Source: Cladorhizidae sp. MBARI D1340-BT2
Taxonomy: Eukaryota > Porifera > Demospongiae > Poecilosclerida > Cladorhizidae
Assembly (NCBI GenBank): GCA_028752905.1
Contig: JAQNBH010000015.1
Coordinates: forward strand, 38,591,488 to 38,655,487
DNA length: 64,000 bases
Direction of reading: 5' to 3'
Below the pieces are notes generated by a model. It was not told where the DNA came from and did no database searches. It saw nothing but the letters and a program-made list of their open reading frames with translations. A program made the translations under genes and the position numbers. Each line of letters starts with the position of its first letter. Position 1 is the first letter of the stretch. This document shows positions 10,901-21,400 of the stretch, piece after piece.

Positions 10901-11540
10901 CATGCAGTCTCGCCTCTCATTCACTGATCACATCCAGAAAAAGAAACAGAAGGCACTCGCTGTGATTGCCATAATGAAAGAGCTATCACTTGTAAGCATA
11001 GCAATGCACTTGAGATCTACCCGATGAAAATTTTCCTGATTGTGAATTATCTTATGGACGTGATATCTTTCTGCCAGACATATAATTGAACTCGACAAAG
11101 TCAAGTCTGTATTTCTAAATAGTGCCCTGGTTGTCCATCAATCTGCATCCTCGACAGCTGTGCATGAAATGGTGGGCACCTCATGGCTATGTGATGATCT
11201 GCGGACAGCAGGAGTGAAATTTGAGGCCTCAGTTTGGAATGATTATAATTATGGAAGACAGAGAGGAGAGGGGCATGAAGCAAATTTCACGAATGGGCCG
11301 ACTTTTCATTTGGATGAATGTAGTAGACGAGGACAAAAAGACATCTTTACACACGAGCAACCATCCATGGGTTTCATCATAAATTGTGTATACATACGGA
11401 CTGTTATGAGGTTGGCGATGACTGCCAGTGTATTTTATGCAATATTCACCTAACTGAAAAATATCATGTCGTGACTTGTGGAGCACGCTCTCCTCTGGAA
11501 AGTTTGACAGACTTTATTAAGTCTGTGGACAGTATGTGAG
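10901..11540 (+). pseudogene. Non-LTR retrotransposon ORF2, C-terminal part
   Basis: Directly after the hAT target duplication the frame resumes with SRLSFTDHIQKKKQKALAVI, the post-RT 'thumb' region. A few stops follow (11027-11090), then the C-terminal conserved block: VKSVFLNSALVVHQSASST, VHEMVGTSWLCDDLRTAGVK, and after a frameshift CYEVGDDCQCILCNIHLTEK with a Cys-rich end. These motifs belong to the long C-terminal region after the RT in L2/RTE-type ORF2 proteins. It ends near 11540 (VDSM, stop). This proves the retrotransposon predates the hAT insertion. Confidence 0.7.
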
Positions 11541-11655
11541 GTTTTATACATTACTCATTTATTTTTTGGTGTTTCTTAATTAAAAAACAACAACCCAAAA
11601 TACTTTTCTTGCGACCTTAGGTGTGGCGTGTACTGGACTTTGATCTTGAACTTAA

Positions 11656-13174
11656 GGGGGGGCTAGGGGTTGGATTTAAATTTAATTTTTTTAATTTATT
11701 ACAATTTTTTTATCTCACCCAACTATGCTTCAACATACTGGAAAGGTGGATTCCAAGTTACAGAAGATTTGGATGCTCTATTCTGGACTTACAGTGGCTT
11801 TTGCACACACCATCCCCCCAGGAAGGCGATCAAGAAGCCTACCTGAATTCAGTGGGGACAATGGCATTTCCCCCCTTTTTTCCCCCTTTTCTTAGTTACC
11901 ACTTTAGAGCTCCATAGATTCTGTAAACTTCATGGTATGGACTTGATATATAGCTCAAAAGATAGGTCTCTCTGTGTGCTCTCTTTTGATACTAAAATAT
12001 GTTTCATAGGTATAACTATAGGCAAGTTACTAGACTCTAAAGCGGAGCGACCTCAAAAGCTAGAATGCCTCAACCTCTGCCAACCAGATTGCTAAGTGCC
12101 AAAAAAATAAAAATGGTACGAGTGGCTATATAGAGGAAGCCCGCCTCTATTTTTGATTAGGCGTTAAAAATGTATTACCTGGTCAAGCGCGCGGGTAGAA
12201 AAAATTGAAGGCGTTGTAAAAGCAACACCTTCAATTTTCCACCCACACGCTTGACCAGGTAATAAATTTTTAACGCCTAATCAAAAAGGTGTTTGCATAG
12301 AGGCGGGCTTCCTCTAGCCACTAGCACCAATTTCATTTTTTTGCACTTAGCAATCTGGAGTTATTCTGGATGGGGACTTTGGGATGCAGGTTTTTGAGGT
12401 CCCTCCTCTTTAGGCTCTAGTAACTTGCCTATAGTTATCCTATGAAACATATTTTAGTATCAAAAGAGAGCACACAGAGAGACCTATCTTTTGAGCTATA
12501 TATCAAGTCCATACAATGAAGTTTGCAGAATCTACGGAGCTCTAAAGTTGTAAACACAAGTTAAAAAGGGGGGGGGGGGGGGGGAGAATGCAGCTGTCTC
12601 CCCTGTCAGTGCAACCCAAACTTCAATGTTTACATTGCCATAACTTTTTTTGGTCAAAAATGTTGACTCCTTGCCTCCCGCCCACAATAACTCATTCGAA
12701 TAAAAAAATTATGTCTAACATTTTATACCATTATGTAGCTCTGTCTTTACTCTACAAATTGAATGGTTTCAAAAAAAATTCATTGCCTCTTTTGTGAAGT
12801 TATTGATGATCTAATGATGATCTAAGGTAAAATTTTACATTTGTACTCGCCATAACTAGTGGATTTAAAAAAAAAAGATTCTAAACCATTCAATTTGTAG
12901 CACTATGCATGCTCTAGCCACTGAAGCAATTACAAGCCAATACAAAATACTAGTAAGGGTGGGGAGTGGGCGGCATCTTCTTCAATGGTGCTTGCTTCTT
13001 TGAGTTACTTTGAAGGAGGACAAAAAGAAAGTATATGATATGCATATCATTTGAAAGCATGACAAGTGGGCTATCTTTTGATAGCAAAATTATGTTCATA
13101 GGAGTAGAAACAAAAAAGTTATGATCAGTTGTATTTGAGGTTAACTTTTTTTTTAAAGTACCCCTAGCACCCCC
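11656..13174. mobile_element. TTAA-flanked element T0 (Kolobok-like, non-autonomous)
   Basis: The left end is TTAA (11652-11655) then GGGGGGGCTAGGGGTT. The right end, reverse-complemented, is TTAA (13175-13178) then GGGGGTGCTAGGGGTA. The inverted ends match over about 15 bases. No transposase is encoded. A complete FB1 foldback lies inside at 11851-12605. Its right TTAA is also the left TTAA of element T1. G-starting tips with TTAA duplications fit the Kolobok superfamily; piggyBac also uses TTAA but starts with C. Confidence 0.65.
11851..12605. repeat. FB1 foldback palindrome, copy A
   Basis: The two halves are reverse complements over almost their whole length: ccactttagagctccatag and gtctctctgtgtgctctctt on the left reappear inverted on the right. 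The axis is near 12220, between cgttgtaaaagcaac arms. Termini resemble the FB1 end CAGGGGGGACAGTTGCATTT. It could form a hairpin of over 300 paired bases. No protein is encoded; open frames inside are palindrome shadows. Confidence 0.85.
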
Positions 13175-13178
13175 TTAA

Positions 13179-14715
13179 GGCCAGTATGGCCCATTTTTCC
13201 TCAATATTTGACCTTTTTTTTTTGTGTGCTTATATAATTTCTAAACACCTGAACAAATTGTCTTTCAAATTTGGAAACATTAGGAAGCACAAGTCTCAAG
13301 TTATGGTGGATTTTATCCAGGCCTACACTTCATTCAACTGAAAAATTGAAGGAGGGCATTTTTTATTTTAATTTAATTTTTACTTGTGGTTACACCATTA
13401 GAGCTCCGTAGATTCTGCAAACTTCATGGTGTGGACTTGATATATAGCTCAGAAGAGAGGTCTCTCTGTGTGCTCTCTTTTGATACTAAAATATGTTTCA
13501 TAGGTATAACTATAGGCAAGTTACTAGACCCTAAAGTGGAGGGACCTCAAAAACCTGCATCCCAAAGTCCCCATCCAGAATAACTCCAGATTGCTAAGTG
13601 CAAAAAAAAAGAAATTGGTACGAGTGGCTAGAGGAAGCCCTAGAGCATGCAATGACCTTTTTCATTAGGCGTTAAAAATTTATTACCTGGTCAAGCGCGC
13701 GGGTAGAAAATTGAGGGCGTTTATTGGAAAATTGAGGGCGTTGATTGCAACACCCTCAATTTTCTACCCGCGCGCTTGACCAGGTAATAAATTTTTAACG
13801 CCTAATGAAAAAGGTCATTGCATGCTCTAGGGCTTCCTCTAGCCGCTCATAACAATTTCAAATTTTTTTGCACTTAGCAATCTGGAGTATTCTGGATGGG
13901 GACTTTGGGATGCAGGTTTTTGAGGTCCCTCCACTTCAGGGTCTAGTAACTTGCCTATAGTTATACCTATGAAACATATTTTAGTATCAAAAGAGAGCAC
14001 ACAGAGAGACCTATCTTTTGAGCTATATATCAAGTCTATACCATGAAGGTTGCAGAATCTACGGAGCTCTAAAGTTGTAATCACAAGTTTAAAAAAATTT
14101 ATTTAAAAATACCATTGTCTCCCCTTGAAAGTATATAGTCCAACTTCAACAGCGATTTCCCACATTTCCAAAAAAAGAGCCTTTTTGAATTTCAAAGAAG
14201 GATATCTCTAAGAAAAATTAGTGTGTACCTACTTAATTATATATCATTTTATAGCTCTGTCTTTGCTCTATGATTTAATAGAGTTAGTTAAGTAGTAGCT
14301 ATAAGCACTTCCAAGTTATAAGTTTATTCACAACTGTCCTTAGTGGCAATTAAAAGCGCTGGCACGCAGCCAATTGTACAGCTGGTAGTGCACTTAGCAA
14401 GCACTATTTAATTCTATCAAATCACTCATTAGTGTCTAAGCAATATTACCAAGAGTTTTGGAAGCCATAGCTGTTTTATTTTTTTAGCTAGGCTTTGTAG
14501 GGTTTTAAGGTTGATTTTTCTCACTTTTCCCAGCTTTTCTGCATGTCACACACTGTATACAGACCCTATCCTCACTTTTTAAATGTTGTTTTGAAGCACT
14601 AAGAGAGATCTATCTTTTGAGCATAAAATCACTGGCATAGGGGGGTATAGTTCAGGAGTTATGGCCCTTGAAAGAGGTGCGAGTTTTTTGAAGAAAAAAA
14701 TGGGCCATACTGGCC
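13179..14715. mobile_element. TTAA-flanked element T1 (Kolobok-like, non-autonomous)
   Basis: Ends are TTAA (13175-13178) then GGCCAGTATGGCCCATTTTT, and the exact inverse followed by TTAA at 14716-14719; 20 bases are identical. The left inner sequence (gcttatataatttctaaaca, then ttatggtggattttatcc) resembles the arms of element T5 at 22144-23856, which suggests one family group. An FB1 copy lies in the middle. No transposase is seen. Confidence 0.75.
13349..14126. repeat. FB1 foldback palindrome, copy B
   Basis: Same organisation as copy A: left arm with gagctccgtagattctgcaa, right arm its inverse, axis near 13735 inside aattgagggcg/cgccctcaatt arms. Both arms encode the same spurious peptide in opposite orientation (13386-13583 and 14084-13839), simply because of the palindrome. 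Confidence 0.85.
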
Positions 14716-16224
14716 TTAAGGGTTTTACAGTCTAGCGATTATGTAGTCCGTAGAGAAAGCGGTGCCTTGGCTACCTGATTACAATTTTTATTTATTATTA
14801 TTTTTTTTTTTAAGAATTAAGTCTTCCAAGCCAACTGTGGATAACAAATTTCGAGTTCCAAAGAGTATAATCGAGCGTTCAGCTAAAGATCGGAGTTCTT
14901 TGACTCTGTAGAAACATCGATAGGCGTGTTCTGCTACACTTGCCTGAGCCTTGGAAGCTCCAGGACAGAAGATGACGCCACGCGCTAGCAATGGAGAAAG
15001 AAAGGTAAGCTATAAATAATTTTTATATTTGGAACGCGTAGCTGCTAGCTGAGCTAAGTCGAACTATGTATCAACTCTCAATACAATGTCCTACTAACCT
15101 TCCATCACCCCCATGGGTGGGCATGAGGAGAGAGAAGTGGAGTTGAAACAAGAAACCCTAAACCCTTGAACTATGAAGCAACTTGAATTAGCCACTTGCT
15201 CACATATCATTTTATATGAATAGAATGTAGTACATTGGTACATGATATGGAGAGAGAAGGTTATATTCCAATAACAGGACTATAATTTGTTTTTGTGCCA
15301 CAATAGGTAGCCGTCAGTGCTCGCGATTCCAGTGTGGCTTAGCCATATGCCACATTCCTGGAGGTATCATTGGCTATCAGATTGCTTCTGTTGCTGGTAA
15401 CAATAAGTGCAACAATCTTGACTGCGCTTCCCAGATGTTGCAGGGTTCTTTATCGGGAAGAGGAGAAAAGGAAGACTCTTGATAATGGAGCCACACCCAG
15501 CTCTGCGTCGGCTGCAATAACCTCTGATGATCTCCTTGGTGAGCTGAATCCTGAACTTCTTGATCGTAAGTTCACTTCCGCTTCCTGACCATCCTTTGAT
15601 AGCCACATCCATCAGAAAGTAAAATATGTATTTGTAGTGCTTTCACCCGACACTTATAATATCCTCCGCCTTTGTCCACGCCTCCCATGTATTTATTGTA
15701 GGACTGTATAGCTAGGGGGCAGCTTGTTTCCTCTCTGCTGCCATGCTTGTATACCGAATGACTGAGTTGACACTCTTGGGGTCGTCCCTATTGGTGTAAA
15801 TAAGCATAACGATCTTTCGGTCCTGCCATACATTTGCACACACTTTTCCACATTTAGTGGTTAGTGACTGGCCCATAAAAATGTTTAGAAGTTCATACAA
15901 TGAGTATCTCATGGTTGTGGTAAATAACATGCATGAACTGATATACAACCCCAAAATGTTTGTGGCATTATACTACTAACTTGTATTTATCTAGTGCACA
16001 TTTTACCTTTTCTTGAATTCAGTTCTTCAGGGAAACCACGAATGTCTTTCCTGGCAGTCAGATCCCTCTCCTCTCCAAGTCAACAAACAGACTATGGGAG
16101 GTTTAAAAAGTTGGCAAAATTGGGATGGTGCCTTATCCTGTAGGTCCTCAGTTAGGTCCTTGACCACTCTTATCCCCAAGTGGTGATCAACTGCACCTTT
16201 CTTCTTCCCTGTATATATATCATT
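14716..16224. other. Unassigned region with possible host exon pieces
   Basis: No transposon signature is visible. It has moderately open frames on both strands near 14790-15000 and 15300-15600 and potential splice signals, described in a separate entry. Between 15600 and 16220 I see nothing recognisable. Confidence 0.3.
15308..15579 (+). other. Candidate exon, unrecognised
   Basis: A stretch bounded by a possible acceptor (ccacaatag at 15307) and a good donor (cttgatc then gtaagt at about 15566) is open in one frame: MAIRLLLLLVTISATILTAL, then CRVLYREEEKRKTL and an acidic tail ITSDDLLGELNPELL. The first 20 residues look like a signal anchor. An upstream donor (gaaagaaag then gtaagc at 15002) might belong to a preceding exon. 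I do not recognise the protein and cannot exclude chance; this is the only place in the window that looks like host coding sequence. Confidence 0.2.
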
Positions 16225-16923
16225 ATGTTCCATCCAATCTATGAATCTGCCCAATCTATAGATTGTGCAACACAATCTATGTATAGATTGGCATTCAATC
16301 TATAGATTGTGCTGCACAATCTATTATGAATGCCAATCTATTGCCTGCCAATCAAAACATGGTAGCATATTAACACCCTTTGCAACAGATTCATAGATTG
16401 GATGGAACATATCGACCAGTACTTATTATCGACTAGTTATACTGAGCTAGTGTGCAAACCAAATATCCAAACCCACACACACAATATGGGATAGTCGACA
16501 GGAATTTACAAAGCCCGCGCTACTCCCACGAAAAGAGAAGAAGGGAGAAGAGGTGCTTGTGAGGCAAGTTTCTCTACATATGGGGACTATAGCAGTTGTG
16601 CGAGTGTTCGTGGGTATTACAAACTGTGCATTATATATTTTTTGACAGAGCTATATTCTTCAAATATCTTTTTTTGCTCTAGCTACACTTGCCATGTCAC
16701 TTGGTTCTTTATCTGCCAAGTCCATGTGGAACTTTTTCTCAGTACTATCACTTTTTTCTACATCATTACACTCTCAGTTGCAATCATCACTTTCTCTGTT
16801 TCTCTGTTGCAAAGGGTGTTAATATGCTACCATGTTTTGAAGTTTATTGATTGGCAGGCAATAGATGGGCCATTCATAGATTGTTCTATAGATTGGGCAG
16901 ATTCATAGATTGGATGGAACATA
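16225..16923. repeat. Small palindromic element (16225-16410) plus inverted half-copy
   Basis: 16225-16410 starts ATGTTCCATCCAATCTATG and ends with the exact inverse, a 186-bp miniature inverted-repeat element full of CAATCTATAGATTG palindromes. 16808-16923 repeats part of it in inverse orientation (from gcaaagggtgttaatatgc to ggatggaacat). The 400 bases between show no gene. Open frames reading RFIDWMEH are shadows of the repeat. Confidence 0.75.
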
Positions 16924-17109
16924 TAATTATACCTCGAACTGTGAGAAAAAAATCTGTTTCGGCTCTCAGCCCGAACCCACACCTTGATTCCTCTTTTGAT
17001 GTGTCATGGGCGTGTACTGTTTCTGGGATGAATGTCTTTGAAAGTTAATCATAGCCTCATTGATTGCTATCTTACAGTTCGGCCTGTATATGGATGAAAA
17101 CTTGTGTTG

Positions 17110-18110
17110 AAAGTGGCTGACAAGAGGTCAGATTTTGCTCAGCCTGTCATAATTTTCACTGCCCCTTAGGGAAAGTGTAAAGTTATCTACAAAATGTAGA
17201 AATCTTGAAATATCCCTGTACCTATAACTAGATATTCTTTGGGATATAGGTTTATAGTTGTGGATGGGATCCCTCTTCCAGTAGTCTTCTGTGGATGGCT
17301 GGTGGTTAATTCCCGTTAGAATGCTAAAGCCTATGAACGCTCGAATGTCATCCTCGGTAATTTCTTTCCAAATTTCTTTCCAAGAAACATAGGCTTCAGA
17401 ACCCATGACTTCTTCAGCATACTTGTTTGTCTGATCTACCATCTCTTCCACTATGTTAGGTGTTAAAAAAAACACCTCCAGTGGTGCCAGAATAGGAACT
17501 GTAGGTCCTATGGAGTATATGTGAATGGATAAATGGTAGGGGTCACTAGGTTTGTTGACCAAACTGGAGATAATGTCTGTGTGGAAGAGCGGAGTATGTG
17601 AATGGATAAATGGTAGGGGTCACTAGGTTTCTGGACCAAACTGGAGACACTGTCTGTGTGGAAGAGACAGTGGATGGCAAGGCTGAGGAGGTGGCAGTGG
17701 AAGGAATGAAAGAGGGTGATGATTGGATTTGTTGTTGAGCCGGTATAATATTGAGTTGGTGCTGGAATGTGTAAGTAGGTGTGGTTGAGGCATGGGTGTA
17801 GTCGATTCTGATGTAGGTTGAGGATGGGGTGTGGTCGATACTGAAGTAGGATGGGATATGGAAGTGTGTGTTGTCGATAGCGAATGTGGTCAGGTATAGT
17901 AGTGTTTGTGGAGTCTGATGTGGAAGCAACCGTGGAGTCTTTGACTGAGATGGGTGGGGTAAAAGCGACATTCAAATGTACGTGGGTAGATGGGCTGGGG
18001 AAAGGTGTGGTGTGTAATGCAGCAGGTATTGCAGAGGAATGAGCATCTTCCTCTTCAATGTCTATATATATATTATATATTATGTGATAGGATCTGCCCC
18101 ACTTCGCCAA
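17110..18110 (-). pseudogene. piggyBac transposase N-terminal half (PB5)
   Basis: The minus strand at 17562-17128 contains VFFLTPNIVEEMVDQTNKYA, then ITEDDIRAFIGFSILTGINH, PSTEDYWKRDPIHNY and ISRFLHFVDN, ending YDRLSKI. This is the start of the DDE_Tnp_1_7 domain: FFTPEII-TN-YA, LKAFIGI-I-MGI, YW, and RFLHF-DN. The first catalytic Asp would come shortly after the end point, so only the N-terminal third of the domain survives. Upstream (to 18110) is a Ser/Thr/His/Pro-rich linker. A 77-79-bp tandem duplication at 17513-17668 disturbs the frame there. The rest of the transposase is missing beyond 17110. The family assignment is strong. Confidence 0.75.
17513..17668. repeat. 77-79-bp tandem duplication within PB5
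   Basis: Two copies begin ggagtat-gtgaatggataa and end gtctgtgtggaagag. They differ at about six positions. The duplication makes the peptide PSDPYHLSIHI appear twice and shifts the linker frame. Confidence 0.85.
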
Positions 18111-18573
18111 AAAACAAAAAACGGCATGAGGTTAAAGTGCAAGGATAACTAAGTGGATTGGTACTGGAATTGTGCCTTGATCTAATGCCATTCCAAAGTT
18201 ATACACAGTTTTGCTTCCATTCTTCACGACACCCTCAAACGACGTATTGAAATTTCCCTGGTGTTGTTTACATGAAACTCTGTTGACGACGTCACGTTTT
18301 CAATTACCACGCTGTTTATTTAGGTTGCTAAGGGAAATTCACGTGGCTTCTCTATTTTTTAAGCTTTTTCTAACTGCTCGCTTGGATGGAAGGTAGCACT
18401 TCTTGGCCTTGAAACTTGGCAGAAAGATAGAGCAATGACCCAAGATGCCTCTGAGGTAATTTATGAAAATATCGTGATTCATAACCTTGGTAGCTATTTC
18501 AGGTCCCAGTGCAAAATCAGTTTTGGGGTGAAGTGGGCCCTTTTCTCAGATCGTATCACATTTTTATTATATT
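18111..18573. other. Unassigned AT-rich interval
   Basis: Lies between the PB5 fragment and the left LTR of the gypsy element. No coding or repeat signature is seen. Confidence 0.4.
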
Positions 18574-18939
18574 TGTTACGCTAGTTATACCGCTGGAGAT
18601 AGCAACCCAGTGCAGATGATAGTAGGAATTGATGTGTCTTCACTCTAGGATCATGTGACTCCGGAAGTCGAAAAATCAGTGCGCATCAATTAATTTTCGC
18701 GGTATATATTTTAAAACACACTTTTCTCTGCTTATCTTAAATGCCGCTAAAATCACCGCTAAAATGGAGAAAGGATACTCGAAGTAAATAACAGCTATCT
18801 CAGGACTACTAACACAAGTAATACAACTTCATATTAACACAACTTCATAAAACAACAAATGCAGCATTAAAAAACACCCCCCAAAAAGTAACACAACTTC
18901 ATATCAACACAACTTCAAAGAACTTCATAAAACAACAAA

Positions 18940-19080
18940 TGCAGCATCATGTGTCTTGAAAAGCATCAGCAGTCGTACCGGCATTCCTCTCCCTCCACAT
19001 AAAGTCATCGAGGTATGAAGGAAGTTGATCACGACGAACCCCCTTCATCCTTTTAAACTTTATCCTCGCCTGCTAAAATC
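18940..19080 (-). repeat. Inverted copy of the Merlin transposase last exon in the left arm
   Basis: Read on the minus strand this encodes the same KGVRRDQLPSYLDDFMWRER peptide as exon 3 at 19776-19898. The left terminal inverted repeat therefore includes duplicated coding sequence, without upstream exons. Confidence 0.8.
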
Positions 19081-19378
19081 AATTTATCTAACATACTGTG
19101 TATATCTTGTGGTGACTGGATTTAGGAACTCTAGTACCCAGTTACTGCTGCTGCAAGTGAAAGTGCAGTCGACCAACTGCAATTAATGTGTACCAATGGT
19201 TGCAGGAAGTTTGCTCAACAGCCCTTAGCTGTCCAATAATCTTAGGGGCCTGGCGTCATCATGAGTCCCAATTCAGTGTGTTGTCAATTGTCACATAAAC
19301 AGTACATTCTTGTGGCCATAGCATCATTATCAGAATAGCATCATTATAGAATCATTATTATAATTATTGTTGATACAG

Positions 19379-19898
19379 CATCATAGGGACCCGGCCACCA
19401 TCCGGGTGTTTGGATTGGTGGACACCAGTCATACTCCTGCACTGGGTATGCTGTAAACAATTACAATTCCACTCCATTCTATGTAGTTGTTCAACACAAA
19501 TTTTCAGGTTACATGCAAATAGTTCCCCGGAGAGACGCTGCAACATTACTCCCTATCATACGGTCTCATGTTGTGATAATCCATTCGGATCAGTGGGCTG
19601 CTTACAGACAGGTTGCTTCTCTGCCTGAAGTGGTTGCTCATCGGACTGTTAACCATTCAATAGAGTTCCTAAATCCAGTCTCACAGGTGTGCACACAAAA
19701 TGTTGAATCCTACTGGAATAGAGTGAGTTATACCACAAGATATACACAGTATGTTAGATAAATTGATTTTAGCAGGCGAGGATAAAGTTTAAAAGGATGA
19801 AGGGGGTTCGTCGTGATCAACTTCCTTCATACCTCGATGACTTTATGTGGAGGGAGAGGAATGCCGGTACGACTGCTGATGCTTTTCAAAACACATGA
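19379..19898 (+). pseudogene. Merlin (IS1595-type) transposase, three exons
   Basis: Exon pieces read ATIRVFGLVDTSHTPALG (ending 19445), then GYMQIVPRRDAATLLPIIRS through IHSDQWAAYRQ and TVNHSIEF to QNVESYWNR (19508-19722), then ARIKFKRMKGVRRDQLPSYL ending ERNAGTTADAFQNT with TGA at 19896-19898. Introns 19446-19507 and 19723-19775 have GT-AG ends (gtatgc..cag, gtgagt..cag) and restore the frame. The Asp of HSDQW and the Glu of VESYW are catalytic residues of the ISXO2-like DDE domain. The segment before 19379, where the start and the first catalytic Asp should be, carries only broken traces (YQWLQEVCSTAL near 19190), so the gene is probably dead, though its 3' half is well preserved. Confidence 0.8.
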
Positions 19899-20419
19899 TG
19901 TTGCATTTGTTGTTTTATGAAGTTGTGTTAATATGAAGTTGTATTACTTGTGTTAGTAGTCCTGAGATAGCTGTTATTTACTTCGAGTATCCTTTCTTGA
20001 TGCCTTCCGGTGATTTTAGCGCACGCGTTTAAGATAAGCAGCGTTTTAAAATACATACCGCGAAAAATAATTGACGCGCACTGATTTTTCGACTTCCGGA
20101 GTTACATGATCCCCGCGAAAATTAATTGATGCGCACAGATTTTTCGACTTCCGGAGTCTTACTCTTTACATGATCCTTCACTTTAACTTACAAGAGGCAT
20201 TCTGGCCTTGTCCACAAGCAGGCTCCTTTAACCCACTCACCGGCGTTGCCGCCGAACGGCGGTCTGACTTTCATAAATCGAAAAGAAATACTTCTGAACG
20301 GCCATACGTTTTATACCAGCTCTATTTACCCGACGAATAATTATCTACATCACTTCCGGGTAACTAAGGAAAAGAAATCTTGAAACGCGCCACGTTTTTT
20401 AGTTTTGAAGATTATAAAA

Positions 20420-20642
20420 ATGGATCGAAGACTTAGTCTTGCTGAAGTCATTTCTCGAGTGACAGGCAGTAACTTAGACTCCTGAGGATGAGTCAAGTGA
20501 AGATGAGGCCGATGTCATCTATGCCTACCTGGGCGTACCCTCTTGTGACCATGGGCTGTGGAAAACTTGTCCACAGCAGTCGAAGCTGGGAGTGATGACC
20601 TGCTCTATGTTGAGGAAGGCTTGGATCCAGAAGGCTTCTCAG
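20420..20642 (+). pseudogene. PB1 transposase N-terminal exon 1
   Basis: The ATG at 20420 begins MDRRLSLAEVISRVTGSNLD. A one-base change gives a stop, after which EDESSEDEADVIYAYLGVPS is readable, an acidic stretch with the YLG core seen in the other piggyBac N-terminal exons. It ends at a GT (20643) after GGCTTCTCAG. Piggybac transposases have acidic, poorly conserved N-termini, so family membership rests on its position just inside the PB1 terminus and on similarity to 33918-34181. Confidence 0.45.
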
Positions 20643-20820
20643 GTTTGTAAAGGTTATCTAGCTCTCGTATAGTCTGCTAAATGTTCAAAGAGCAATAGCT
20701 AATATTTCCTGTGGTAAAAGGCGGTACAATAATCTTCTATAGCTTTGATCCAGGTATTGCCCATACTACTAGCTACTAGTATTTGTTGAAATCTTACTCT
20801 GAATATTTTTCATTTTGACA

Positions 20821-21400
20821 GAATTGGTGATGGATCATGGTGCTGAAGAAACATCCCTGTTGCTTCTTGTTGCCACTCCCTCACCAGCTACTCTTGCAAC
20901 CTCCTCTCAAGCAACTCTCACAGCTCCTCCAGGTCCAGGAACTGTCAGAACTCCTTCTCACACTCCAGGAACTGTCATAACTCCCTCTCACACTCCAGGA
21001 ACTGTCATAACTCCCTCTCACACTCCTCCTGCATCTGGTCATGTAAGTGTAACTGCTAACATATCTAAATTGCATAGCTCTACACCTAGCACTTCCCAAC
21101 TAAATCAGGTGGGGTTTTGCATGCAAGGCGCTCTTGTCGTACGGGATCTGCTTTACCAATCATTTCTTCTGCCCCCAATGGACAACCTGCACCTTGTAAT
21201 GCTCGACGCAGACTTGTGCCTAGAATATCTGCTACCTCTACCAGAACAACTAAGTCTTGTTCTGTTGCTAGTTCTGTTGCTTCCTCTACCAGTTCTGTTG
21301 TGGCTTCCTCATCTACCCCTTCAACCACCCCATCAACTATTACTCTTGCTTCTCTTTCAACTCCTGTTGGAATTTGGAGAAGGAAGAGTCAACTAGCCAG
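20821..21400 (+). pseudogene. PB1 exon 2, Ser/Thr/Pro-rich linker
   Basis: After an acceptor (ttttgacag at 20820) comes a Ser/Thr/Pro-rich reading, with three copies of a 30-base unit encoding TPGTVITPSH (20929-21018). A second frame carries ARRSCRTGSALPIIS and SSAPNGQPAPCNARRRLVPR, a basic segment. No catalytic motif is recognised before 22140. It probably corresponds to the disordered region in front of a piggyBac transposase domain now deleted. Confidence 0.35.

Larger units (their letters stand above)
4366..11540 (+). mobile_element. Non-LTR retrotransposon, split by hAT insertion
   Basis: ORF1 (4366-5135), ORF2 first part (5276-7478) and ORF2 last part (10901-11540) form one element in the correct order. 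The reading across the gap, EYLGLTMQ at 7478 and SRLSFTDHI after 10901, is continuous once the hAT element is ignored. It has the ORF1 plus AP-endonuclease/RT organisation of the L2/CR1/RTE-type lineages; I cannot place the clade exactly. A 3' tail is not obvious; the C-terminal coding ends near 11540. Confidence 0.75.
18648..20176 (+). mobile_element. Merlin DNA transposon inserted in the LTR
   Basis: The tips are GGATCATGTGACTCCGG and its inverse; flanks are TTCACTCTA (18639-18647) and TTCACTTTA (20177-20185), a 9-bp duplication with one mismatch. Merlin elements make 8-9-bp duplications and encode an IS1595/ISXO2-type transposase, present at 19379-19898. Inverted arms are unusually long, about 450 bp (18648-19115 and 19727-20176), and include a copy of the last transposase exon. 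The left arm has a further internal duplication of an acaacttcat-rich block. Confidence 0.85.

Noticed and set aside
13386..14084. Two near-identical small proteins in opposite orientation (LELRRFCKLHG)
   Set aside because: They are mirror readings of the FB1 palindrome arms, also seen at 38025-38695.
16642..17048. Open frames with hydrophobic residues near 16.7 kb
   Set aside because: AT-rich low-complexity sequence and the palindromic element; no conserved motif seen.
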